Shown here one piece after another: positions 45,003 through 52,631 of a stretch of DNA of 64,000 bases; within the stretch, counting starts at the first letter, position 1, and each line of letters begins with the position of its first letter. The translations under genes and the position numbers were made by a program. This DNA comes from Nannocystis pusilla (GTDB taxonomy: Bacteria > Myxococcota_A > Polyangia > Nannocystales > Nannocystaceae). The stretch is from NCBI RefSeq assembly GCF_020073745.1, contig NZ_JAIRAU010000005.1, positions 248,001 to 312,000 on the forward strand. The letters run 5' to 3'. A model generated the notes under the pieces. That model was not told the DNA's origin, searched no databases, and saw only the letters and a program-made list of their open reading frames with translations.

Positions 45003-46523
45003 ATGTCCTCGCCTTCGCCTGAAGTGTCCGCGCAGCAGCCCGCCGACGCCACCGCGACGAAGCTGATCGCCGGTCGCTACGAAGTGATCCGCGAGTTGGG
45101 GCACGGCGGCATGGGCGTGGTTCACCTCGCCTACGACAAGACCTTCTGCCGCAACGTCGCTCTCAAGCAGACCAAGGTCAGGCGCGACGGCCACCTCGAG
45201 CGCTTCCGCCGGGAGTATCGAGCGCTCGCCGCCGTGCGCCACACCGGCGTGCCCGCCATCTACGACAGCGGCGACGATCACGGGCCGTTCTTCACCATGG
45301 AGATCATCACCGGCCCCACGATTGCTGACCTGGTGAAGAGAGGCCCGCTTCCGCCTGCGCGCGCGCTGGCGCTGGCGATCGAGCTCGGTCGTGTGCTGAT
45401 GGCGGTTCACGCGGCCGGCGTGATCCACCGCGACGTGAAGCCGGCGAATGTGATCGTGGAGCCCGGCGATCGTGTGCGGCTGATCGACTTCGGCGCGTGC
45501 TTGCTGACCGACGAGTATTACAAGGCGCCCCACCTGCGCGACGTAACCGCCGAGGGCGAGCGGTGGCACACCTCGGAGCACGAGTTCATCGGGTCGATCG
45601 CCTACGTCTGCCCGCAGTACTGGACCGAGGGCCTGGTCGCGCCGCAAACCGATGTCTTTTCCGTGTGCGTGGTCCTGTACGAGATGCTGACCGGCCGCGC
45701 CTTGTACGGCGAGGCCGGCGGCTTCCGAAAAATCACCGCGGCAGAGTTTCCGTCCAGGCTCGCGCCGCTCGTGGCGGAGCTTGAAATCGGCTTGGCCGGC
45801 GCCGAGGATCGCCACGAGACCATGGCGGACCTCGTCCGCGCCCTCGAAATCGTCCGCTCCAAGCTCGCGGCGCCCCGTCGCATCGGCGTCATGGCGGTCG
45901 CGTCGGTCGCGTCCTTCGTGCTCGGTGCCGTGCTGGCGACAGCCGTCCCGAGCGAGCGGTTGAGCGAGGTCGCGGCGACGAACGATGCGGGGAACCCAAC
46001 CGAGCGGTCGAGCGAAATCGCGGCGGCCGTCCCGAGCGAGTTCGTGGCAGCTGTCCCGAGCGAGGTCGCGGCGGCTGTCCTGAGTGAGAGGTCGAGCGAG
46101 GTCGCGGCGGTTGTCCCGAACGGGCGGTCGAGCGAGGTTGCGGCGGCGACCTCCGCGACTGACGAGAGTTCGAGCGAGGTCGCGGCGGCGAGCGACGTGG
46201 CTGGCAAGAGGTCAAGCGAGGTCGCGGCGGCGAGCGTGACGCGCCCAAGCCCCCCAACGGCGGCGTCGCCGAAGCCGAAGAAGCCACCGCCATCGACCTG
46301 GGACGAGCGCCTGAGCAAGGCGGACACGCACGCACGCCGGTGTCTGGAAAAAGCCGGGCTCAAGGTGTCGCCTCGCTTGACCACGATCCCCGCGGGCGAG
46401 CCGGCTCGCGTCCGGGGCGTCGCCTCCGACTCGCGCGAGGCGAGCTGCATCCGCGAAGCGCTCGACCGCTTCGGCGTGCGCGTCGCCGAAGGTCAGCGGC
46501 AGCACACCTTTTTCGCCGAGTAG
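45003..46523 (+). CDS. Transmembrane Ser/Thr protein kinase with SSEVAAA repeats
   Basis: 506 residues. ATG 45003 is preceded by GTGAGG. The kinase domain is complete: LGHGGMGVVH, NVALKQTKV (Lys), HRDVKPANV, DFGACL and the VCPQYWTEG segment. The membrane segment is VMAVASVASFVLGAVLATAV (about 297-318). The extracytoplasmic linker holds about seven repeats of (R)SSEVAAA / SEIAAA with Ser-Glu spacing. A C-terminal domain with two Cys follows (HARRCLEKAGLKVSP, ASCIREALDRFGVRVAE). It belongs to a run with the sigma-like gene and the TPR gene. Confidence 0.88.
   Translation: MSSPSPEVSAQQPADATATKLIAGRYEVIRELGHGGMGVVHLAYDKTFCRNVALKQTKVRRDGHLERFRREYRALAAVRHTGVPAIYDSGDDHGPFFTMEIITGPTIADLVKRGPLPPARALALAIELGRVLMAVHAAGVIHRDVKPANVIVEPGDRVRLIDFGACLLTDEYYKAPHLRDVTAEGERWHTSEHEFIGSIAYVCPQYWTEGLVAPQTDVFSVCVVLYEMLTGRALYGEAGGFRKITAAEFPSRLAPLVAELEIGLAGAEDRHETMADLVRALEIVRSKLAAPRRIGVMAVASVASFVLGAVLATAVPSERLSEVAATNDAGNPTERSSEIAAAVPSEFVAAVPSEVAAAVLSERSSEVAAVVPNGRSSEVAAATSATDESSSEVAAASDVAGKRSSEVAAASVTRPSPPTAASPKPKKPPPSTWDERLSKADTHARRCLEKAGLKVSPRLTTIPAGEPARVRGVASDSREASCIREALDRFGVRVAEGQRQHTFFAE
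45950..46236 (+). repeat. Degenerate repeat encoding SSEVAAA units
   Basis: About seven degenerate units around GGTCGAGCGAGGTCGCGGCG, in frame. The units are slightly unequal in spacing, as in an expanding minisatellite, and form the extracytoplasmic linker of the kinase. Confidence 0.6.
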
Positions 46524-46531
46524 GAGTCGTC

Positions 46532-47365
46532 ATGTTCCTGCGCTGCGTCCTCGTTCTGACGATACTCGCTCCGCCGCCCTCGGAGGCCGACGCGATCGCG
46601 GCCTACAACCGCGGCGATCTCGATCTCGCCCTCAAGCTGTATCGCGAGCGGGCCGCATCGCCGGGCGTCTACCTGCCCGACGCGCTGTATGGCGTCCACG
46701 ACGCCCTGCGCGCGCTCTACGACCGGAGCGAGCGCAAGGATCTCGCGCGGCTCTGCGAGGCCCACGAGCTCGCGCGCGGACTGGTGGCCGGGGGCAAGTT
46801 CGCCAGCGAGGCCGAACGCGCGGCCTGGGTCGAGCAAGAAGCCGCCGACGCGAAACTCTTGAGCGAGGCCAGCGCGACGTGCCCGGAGCCGGCGTCCGCG
46901 ACCGACGATGCTCCGCGCGGCGTGACGCCCGAGCTTCCCGCCCCTGTCCCGAAAGACAGCCCGGCGCGTACCGAGGGCTCGGGCTCGCCAACTGCCCCGA
47001 AGGACAGCCCGGAGCCATGGCGCCCGCGCGGGCGTGTCGTCGGGGGCTCGGTCGTTGCCGCCGCGGGCGGGGTCATGCTCGGCGGGATGGCCATCGCGCT
47101 CGCCGGTCGGTCGAACGCGAACGACACGATCGCCAGCATCACCGCGGCCGCTCGCACCGAGGATCGCGACTTCACGCCGGACGAAGAGGCGGACGCCCGC
47201 GAGGCCGATCGTCGGTTTGGCCAGCTCGGAGGCGTCGCCGTCGTGCTTGGCGTCGCCGGTTTTGTAAGCCTGGTTACAGGTCTTGCAGTGATCCTGGCCC
47301 CGCCACGCGACGCCTCACGCGCGCGGGTTCGCGCTCAGGGCGCCGGGTTCGTATATTCGTTCTGA
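46532..47365 (+). CDS. Exported TPR-like protein with C-terminal membrane segments
   Basis: 277 residues. Signal peptide MFLRCVLVLTILAPPP. One TPR-like pair (DAIAAYNRGDLDLALKLYRERA) and a Pro-rich linker containing PKDSPA / PKDSPE follow, then two membrane segments (VVAAAGGVMLGGMAIALAG; VAVVLGVAGFVSLVTGLAVIL). Begins eight bases after the kinase gene. The overall plan resembles the protein at 38170-39378, another kinase neighbour. Confidence 0.7.
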   Translation: MFLRCVLVLTILAPPPSEADAIAAYNRGDLDLALKLYRERAASPGVYLPDALYGVHDALRALYDRSERKDLARLCEAHELARGLVAGGKFASEAERAAWVEQEAADAKLLSEASATCPEPASATDDAPRGVTPELPAPVPKDSPARTEGSGSPTAPKDSPEPWRPRGRVVGGSVVAAAGGVMLGGMAIALAGRSNANDTIASITAAARTEDRDFTPDEEADAREADRRFGQLGGVAVVLGVAGFVSLVTGLAVILAPPRDASRARVRAQGAGFVYSF

Positions 47366-47391
47366 GCAGCTCCGCCGCTTTGGAGGTCCCC

Positions 47392-49065
47392 ATGCTCCGC
47401 CGCACCGCCGCCGCCATCACCCTGACCGCCCTCGCAGCGTGCTCCGGTCATGCGCCAGCGTGGGCGGACTTCGCGGCCCATGATGCCGCCCACGATTCGG
47501 AGATGTCCGTGGGGACAGGTAGCACCACGGCCGATCCGTCGACGACGGACGGCAGCCAGGGGAGCGCGACCACCGACGCGCTGCCGATGACCGCGACGGG
47601 CGAGCCCGAGGATACTGCCACGACGGGCGACCCAACCTCGGACGGCCCGACCTCATCAGGCAGCGAGTCCCTGCTACAGCCAAGGATCCTCGAGGTCGGC
47701 ATGCCCGCGATCGTTCACCTCGCCGGCCCCGTGGACCTTCAGGTCTCGACGCGGGATGCGAGCCGCGTCCGGGTCAAGCTCGACGGCGTCGAGCTGGACG
47801 AACTGGTCGACCAGGGCGCCGGCGTGTTCGCGGGGACCGTCCCGTGCTTCGGCTCGGTCGACAATGGCGCCCACACGCTCGACGTGATCGCGCTGAACGA
47901 CTCTCTCGCCGATTTGCGCGCCATCGACTTCCAGGTCGCCGCGCCGCCGGCCGGCGATCTGGCATGGGCCGTCCCGTACCCGATCGGCTCCAGGGCGCGC
48001 CGCATCGTCGTCACCGCCGAAGGCGACGCGATCGAGGTCGGCGCGATCGAGGTCGACGGCGCGCCGCGTCCGTCGATCCGCAAGCGCTCGGGCAAGAACG
48101 GCGCCGAGGTGTGGGCCGAAGGAACGATCGTTCTCGACTCCCGCGAGGGCTCGGTCGACGCGGCCGCCTTGACCCCTGACGGCCGGATCTGGGTCGCCAT
48201 GAACGTCCGCCAGGCGGACAAGGCATGGCGGCCGCGGATCCTCCTGCTCGATGCCGACGGCCACGAGACCGGCATCGAAATGCCCACGGAGGCGGGCGCG
48301 ACGGTGGGGGGGATCGCCGCGGACGGCGCGGGCGGGTTCTTCGCGGTCGGCTTCGCCGGAAGCGGGCTCGGCGACATGGACGTGGTGATCTGGCGGATGA
48401 ACGGCGAGCACGTCGCCGTCTTCAGCGCCAAGCCGTGGGACTACGTCCCGAACGGAGACAAGAATCTAGCGCACAGCTTCAGCGACTTCGCCTTCGACGT
48501 GGTGATCAAGGGCGCCGCCGCATGGGTCGTAGGCGCGAGCGCGGGGAAGCACGAGGGCAACGAGACACAGGCACGGGGTCTGCTCGTGCCGCTGGACCTG
48601 GAAACCGGCGCGCAGTTCGACCCGGTGATCGTACAGGTGCCGAGCGGCGGCTGGCGGCAAGGAATGTACCTCGGCGCCGCCGCACACCCGGACGGGATCG
48701 CCGTCGTCGGCTACGGCGCGACGGCCGACAGCACTTCGCAGCGCATCGAGATAGCGATCTACGACGCCAGCGGCTCGCGGATTTGGTTTCAGCCGGAAGC
48801 GGCCGCGGATGTGGCCTACGGCACGGCAGTTGCGGTGAACGCCCACGGCGGAGTCATCGTTACGGGCGTCGTGCGAGACAAAGACGTGCTCCGCGGGGTC
48901 CTGCTTGGGCGCAAGAGCACGCTCTACGATCACAAATTCCCGCCGAGCGCCGAGCCATCCGCGGCATTGGGGCTCGCGCTCGACGCATGGGATCAGGTAT
49001 TCGTGATCGGCGAGGTGACCGCGGGAGGCATGCGTCACGCCCGGGTGGCCTTCGTGCGGCAGTGA
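47392..49065 (+). CDS. Beta-propeller lipoprotein
   Basis: 557 residues. Lipoprotein signal TLTALAAC at residue 10-17, then a Thr/Ser/Asp-rich linker (about 40-90). A small Ig-like domain (VHLAGPVDLQVSTRDASRVRVKLDG) follows. The rest is repeated blades with a delta-60-like pattern (LTPDGRIWVAMNV, ADGAGGFFAVGFAGSG, VAVNAHGGVIVTGVV, LALDAWDQVFVIGEV). It is probably displayed on the cell surface. GGAGG lies 8 bases before the ATG. Last of the sigma-kinase-TPR run, ending in a shared terminator. Confidence 0.75.
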   Translation: MLRRTAAAITLTALAACSGHAPAWADFAAHDAAHDSEMSVGTGSTTADPSTTDGSQGSATTDALPMTATGEPEDTATTGDPTSDGPTSSGSESLLQPRILEVGMPAIVHLAGPVDLQVSTRDASRVRVKLDGVELDELVDQGAGVFAGTVPCFGSVDNGAHTLDVIALNDSLADLRAIDFQVAAPPAGDLAWAVPYPIGSRARRIVVTAEGDAIEVGAIEVDGAPRPSIRKRSGKNGAEVWAEGTIVLDSREGSVDAAALTPDGRIWVAMNVRQADKAWRPRILLLDADGHETGIEMPTEAGATVGGIAADGAGGFFAVGFAGSGLGDMDVVIWRMNGEHVAVFSAKPWDYVPNGDKNLAHSFSDFAFDVVIKGAAAWVVGASAGKHEGNETQARGLLVPLDLETGAQFDPVIVQVPSGGWRQGMYLGAAAHPDGIAVVGYGATADSTSQRIEIAIYDASGSRIWFQPEAAADVAYGTAVAVNAHGGVIVTGVVRDKDVLRGVLLGRKSTLYDHKFPPSAEPSAALGLALDAWDQVFVIGEVTAGGMRHARVAFVRQ

Positions 49066-49079
49066 GCGAGGCTCACTGC
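49059..49079. terminator. Bidirectional terminator hairpin between convergent genes
   Basis: GCAGTGAGC, GAG, GCTCACTGC: a perfect 9-bp stem with a 3-base loop that includes both stop codons. It serves both convergent genes. Confidence 0.7.
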
Positions 49080-50161
49080 GGGATGAAGCTGCTACACGCC
49101 TCATGGACGAGGTCGGCGGCCTCGTCGAAGAACCCGTCGTAACTGTCGGCGCAAATATCGCCTTCGTGGTGATACGGGAACGATTCGATCACCGCGACGA
49201 GGTGCTGCGCGATCGGAGGATCGTTGTAGACGCAGTCGGCGATCGGCTCGCCCACAAGCGGCTGCGGGACGATTGCCAGCCCGACGATCGCGTCCTCGTC
49301 CCCGCCCTTGGCTGCGACCACCGCATCGTGAACCTTCTTCGCGCTGAGGACTGATTTCTCGTCCTCGTTGTCCATGATGAACACGAACACGAGCAGCGCG
49401 TCGTCGCGTAAAAAGCCCTCGTTGCAGCCACCCGGGCCGTTGAGGTCGTCGGACACGGCGGCGACGAGGGTGTCGGCGAGCGGCGGATCGGCGCCGAAGG
49501 TGCCCACGCGCGCGATGCACTCGAAGTCGTCGGGGTCGGGCTCGATCATGTAGCGGTGGCCCCCGGCGAGCTCGCACACGTGGTTTGTCGCATAGGGCCC
49601 GGCGTTGTAGAGCAGGCCGGCGCCACGCGTCCGGTCGCACTTGAAGACGGTATCGGCGTAGGAGCCGCAGACGTAGTCCATCGCGTACGGGCCGCAGTTG
49701 CTTTCGTTCCCACAGTGCTCGGGCGTCTCGCAGCCGATGCCGCGCCAGTGCTCGTCCGTGTTCACGGAGATCACGTGCGTGTCGAAGTCGGCGAACTTCG
49801 TCCCGATGGTCTCCGTGAACCCGGGAAAGCTCGCTACAAGCTGATCCTGCTCGTGCCACATCGTCCCAAGCGCCGAGATCACGAACACAAAATCGATCTT
49901 CCCCTTGCACCCCTCGGGCTGTGGATCGCCGAAGTCCGGCATGTCGACGGGGCCCGGGTCGGTGCTGGCCGCGCTGTCCTCGCCGCCGCCCGTCGAGGTC
50001 GTCCCCGACGTCGAGCTCGACCATGTCGAAGTCGTCCCGGTCGAGCTCGTCGAGGTCGAGCTGTGCGCGACGGACGTAATGCCCGGACCCGTCGACCAGG
50101 CGGGCGAGCTGTCGTTGTTGCACCCGGCACCGAGTGCCGCGGCGAGCAGAAGGCGGCGCAC
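49073..50161 (-). CDS. VWA-like lipoprotein with degenerate metal site
   Basis: 362 residues from a GTG. Signal peptide RRLLLAAALGAGC with lipobox Cys, a Ser/Thr linker, then a VWA-like domain starting KIDFVFVISALGTM. The usual metal-site DxSxS (as in IDTSGSM) is replaced by ISALGTM, so metal binding is probably lost. The following Cys-rich insertion (CETPEHCGNESNC, CDRTRGAGLL) and FVFIMDNEDEKS are like those of other myxobacterial VWA lipoproteins. The role is unknown; surface recognition is likely. Confidence 0.75.
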   Translation of the reverse strand: MRRLLLAAALGAGCNNDSSPAWSTGPGITSVAHSSTSTSSTGTTSTWSSSTSGTTSTGGGEDSAASTDPGPVDMPDFGDPQPEGCKGKIDFVFVISALGTMWHEQDQLVASFPGFTETIGTKFADFDTHVISVNTDEHWRGIGCETPEHCGNESNCGPYAMDYVCGSYADTVFKCDRTRGAGLLYNAGPYATNHVCELAGGHRYMIEPDPDDFECIARVGTFGADPPLADTLVAAVSDDLNGPGGCNEGFLRDDALLVFVFIMDNEDEKSVLSAKKVHDAVVAAKGGDEDAIVGLAIVPQPLVGEPIADCVYNDPPIAQHLVAVIESFPYHHEGDICADSYDGFFDEAADLVHEACSSFIPQ

Positions 50162-50614
50162 GTGCCCATACTAGCGCGTGCGCGCCAGGTGGTTCGCCGG
50201 TGTTCCACGAGCGCGGCGGGGAGCGACCGCCTGCCGCTCCCCCGCGTCGATGGTGACGACCAGCGCCCCTCGTCTCGCGTACGCTTCCACACGCGCCGGA
50301 CCGGCTGCGAGCGCCCGTGCTGGGGAAATGGCGGCGCCATGAGCCGATCTCGGTCTCTCCGCCTGGTAGGTTCGCCGGTCTCGTCGCACTGGCGTTGCCG
50401 GCCGGATGCGGGCCCATTCGACGTTCGGCCCCAGGGCGGGAGCAGCAACCCGCGCCACTTGCGCAGAGTCTGTCACAGGTCGAGGCCTGTGACAGACTCT
50501 GGGACGAAACGCGACCAGCGCAGATAACCGCAGAACAAACCGAGCATCTTCAACCCCGCGCGCATTTTCGAGAATTCAGGGCTGCGCTGTCTTTGGCGCG
50601 GGGTTTGCTGATGC
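50162..50614. other. Intergenic stretch with two large inverted repeats
   Basis: 453 bases between the VWA-like gene start and the glnA stop. It contains the hairpins described separately. A plus-strand frame from 50317 has a signal-like start (FAGLVALALPAGC) but runs through both hairpins into glnA, so I do not accept it. Confidence 0.45.
50464..50501. terminator. Perfect 16-bp hairpin
   Basis: CAGAGTCTGTCACAGG, loop TCGAGG, CCTGTGACAGACTCTG. Long and perfect, but not followed by a T run in either direction. Probable bidirectional terminator downstream of glnA, or a dispersed repeat unit. Confidence 0.5.
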
Positions 50615-50627
50615 TCAAAACTTGTTC
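50533..50627. terminator. Long imperfect inverted repeat over the glnA stop
   Basis: The left arm, GAACAAACC then GAGCATCTTCAACCCCGCGC, pairs with the right arm around GCGCGGGGTTTGCTGATGCTC and GAACAAGTTTT read in reverse. About 30 bases per arm with a few mismatches and a loop of about 33. It covers the last glnA codons and stop. Probable terminator or 3' processing signal of glnA. Confidence 0.5.
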
Positions 50628-52072
50628 CACAGATACTGATTCGTCACCTCATGGTGAAACTGCACCTCGGCAGCCTTGATGAGTGACCCGAGCGCGCGCG
50701 GGCAGCGTTCGGCGGACGCTTGTTTGACCTCGGCGAAGCGGGTCTGGACCTGTTCGCCGAGCAGGTCGGCGACGAACTTGGACGACTTGAACAGGCGGAT
50801 GGCGTCGTTGATGTTGTCGGGGAGGAAGCGGGTGCGAGCGCGCTTGTTGGCGATCTCGGCCTGGTCGGGCAGCGGGCCTTCGAGGCCGGTGCGGAGCAGG
50901 GTGTAGACCGTCATGTAGGGGTTCGCGTCGGGGGCGACGCTGCGGACCTCGATGCGGGCCGAGCGTTCGTTGCCGAGGGGGATCCGGACCATGCTGCCGC
51001 GGTCGGTGGCGGACGCCTTGATCTGATTGGGGGCCTCGAAGTGGGGGTCGAGGCGGCGGTAGGCGTTGACGCTGGCGTTGAGGATCAGGCAGATGTCGGG
51101 CGCGCTGTTGAGAATGCGCTCGGTGAAGCTCCAGCCGGCGGCGGACAGGCCGCTGTCGCCGCTCTTGTCGTGGAACAGGTTGGTGCCCTTGCGCGCCAGC
51201 GAGATGTTGGTGTGCATCCCGTTGCCGTTGATCCCGGTGACCGGCTTCGGCAGAAAGCTCGCGGTCATGTCGTAGTTCTGCGCGACCTGCCGACACAGCA
51301 GCTTGTACAGCTGGACCTGGTCGGCGGCCACCAGCGCCTCGGTGTGCATGAAGTTCATCTCGAACTGCGAGGGCGCGACCTCCGGGTGGTCCTTCTCGTT
51401 ACAGAAGCCCATCGCCCGCTGCACCTCGGCCGCCGAGTCGATGAATCGCCGCAGCGCATCACCCGGCAGCGAATGATAGTAGCCGCCGGTCGAGATGAAC
51501 TCGAACGCGCCGCGCTCGGGGTAATTGCGCTCGGCGTCGCGGCCGTGGAACAAGAAGCCCTCGATCTCGTGGGCGAACTGGGCCACGAGGCCTTCCTTCT
51601 CGTAGAGCCCGGCCGTGTAGTCCTTGAGCCGCGCGCGCATGTCGGCCTGGTACGGCAGCCCGTCCTGCCCGCGCACCTCGGCGAACACCAGCACCTTGCC
51701 GGGGCCGAACACGTCGGACGGCAACCAGTAGAACGCCGCCCAGTCGATGCTGAGCCGCAGATCCGACTCGTGCTGCTGCGAGAACCCGCGCACCGAGCTG
51801 CCGTCGAAGGTCAGGTTGTCGGCAGAGCGCAGCAGGAACTTCTTGTCGTAGTCGAGCATGTGCAGCCGACCCTCGAGATCGGTGAAGCACACGGTCACGG
51901 CCTTGATCCGCTTCTCGTCGGTGAGGTACTTGACCCGCTGTTCGCGCACCTGGTCCGCCGGCACCCGAGCGGTACGCGCGTTTTTGACCTCGAGGTTCAG
52001 CTCCTCGAGGCGGTCATAGGGAATCTCCAGGAAGTCGCGGAGAGCGGCGGTCGGCGCTTCAGGGCGGGGCAT
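50615..52072 (-). CDS. glnA: Glutamine synthetase
   Basis: 485-residue type I-like glutamine synthetase making glutamine from glutamate, ammonia and ATP. Motifs: TFDGSSVRGF (start of the ATP/metal region), EKDHPEVAPSQFEMNF (metal ligands), KPVTGINGNGMHTNISL (substrate loop) and RSARIEVR. The segment where classical GlnA has the adenylylation Tyr (NLYDLPPEE) reads TRFLPDNINDAIRLF, with no Tyr, so adenylyl-transferase control is unlikely. A ribosome-binding site is not obvious. The upstream repeats at 52094-52125 may regulate it. Cytoplasmic enzyme, single gene here. Confidence 0.93.
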   Translation of the reverse strand: MPRPEAPTAALRDFLEIPYDRLEELNLEVKNARTARVPADQVREQRVKYLTDEKRIKAVTVCFTDLEGRLHMLDYDKKFLLRSADNLTFDGSSVRGFSQQHESDLRLSIDWAAFYWLPSDVFGPGKVLVFAEVRGQDGLPYQADMRARLKDYTAGLYEKEGLVAQFAHEIEGFLFHGRDAERNYPERGAFEFISTGGYYHSLPGDALRRFIDSAAEVQRAMGFCNEKDHPEVAPSQFEMNFMHTEALVAADQVQLYKLLCRQVAQNYDMTASFLPKPVTGINGNGMHTNISLARKGTNLFHDKSGDSGLSAAGWSFTERILNSAPDICLILNASVNAYRRLDPHFEAPNQIKASATDRGSMVRIPLGNERSARIEVRSVAPDANPYMTVYTLLRTGLEGPLPDQAEIANKRARTRFLPDNINDAIRLFKSSKFVADLLGEQVQTRFAEVKQASAERCPRALGSLIKAAEVQFHHEVTNQYLWNKF

Positions 52073-52093
52073 GAAGGCTAAATAGACCCTGAA

Positions 52094-52125
52094 CTAACCT
52101 AATTTCAAGGGTCACTAGCCTAATT
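52094..52125. promoter_or_regulatory. Direct repeats upstream of glnA, candidate operator
   Basis: CTAACCTAATT and CTAGCCTAATT, 21 bases apart (two helical turns), 22-53 bases before the glnA start in an AT-richer patch. The spacing puts both on the same face of the helix, suggesting a cooperative regulator site or a -35 / -10 overlap. Confidence 0.5.
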
Positions 52126-52209
52126 CCCGAGCAAGAGGTGTGCGCCAAGTCGCAAAATCGCGCGCCCACCGCGCCCCACTCCACCTTTTTTCGCGTCCCG
52201 CTCCAGCTC

Positions 52210-52243
52210 GAGCCGCGCGCCGCGCCGGCGTGGCGCGCGGCTC
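52210..52243. terminator. Perfect 12-bp hairpin
   Basis: GAGCCGCGCGCC, a 10-base loop, GGCGCGCGGCTC, 66 bases beyond the stop of the TerB-like gene. Probable factor-independent or structural terminator for that gene, though no T run follows. Confidence 0.45.
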
Positions 52244-52308
52244 TCCTCGCGTCGTGCGGGTCGATGCCGGAGCCGCCGCCGCGTCTTGCGAAGATCGATC
52301 TCGGCGCC

Positions 52309-52584
52309 TCAGGCGAGGAAGCCGTGGAGCTCGTCGCCGCCGAGGATCTCGAGCGTGAGGTCGGAGTACTCCTCCTGCGACAGACCGAGCGCCGCGGCGA
52401 CCGTGCGCAGATAGATATCCTCGGCGAGGTCGAGCTCCTCGTCGGCCTCGTTGACGCTGGCGACCAGCTCGAGCAGCTTGCGCTTGTCCTCGACCGGCAG
52501 GCCGTCGAGCCCGCTGGCAGCCTGTTGCGGGTTGAAGGCCGCCGGGCTGAACGTGTTGACCAATCTAGCGAATATACAGGTCAT
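52309..52584 (-). CDS. Small TerB-like protein
   Basis: 91 residues from ATG 52584. DKRKLLELVASVNEADEELDLAEDIYLRTVAAALGLSQEEY matches the helical, Asp/Glu-containing pattern of TerB-type domains (a possible metal-binding helical bundle). The first 12 residues are doubtful because the DNA there is AT-rich (TGTATATTCGCTAG) and may be promoter instead; a later TTG start is possible. It lies 47 bases after the methyltransferase gene on the same strand. Confidence 0.55.
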   Translation of the reverse strand: MTCIFARLVNTFSPAAFNPQQAASGLDGLPVEDKRKLLELVASVNEADEELDLAEDIYLRTVAAALGLSQEEYSDLTLEILGGDELHGFLA

Positions 52585-52631
52585 CGAATGGGCAGAATGG
52601 GCAGAACACCGGAACTCGCGCGAGGCTTCGA

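Noticed and set aside
50317..50679. Plus-strand small lipoprotein gene
   Set aside because: Signal-like start, but the frame runs through two large hairpins and into the glnA end, with no plausible domain.
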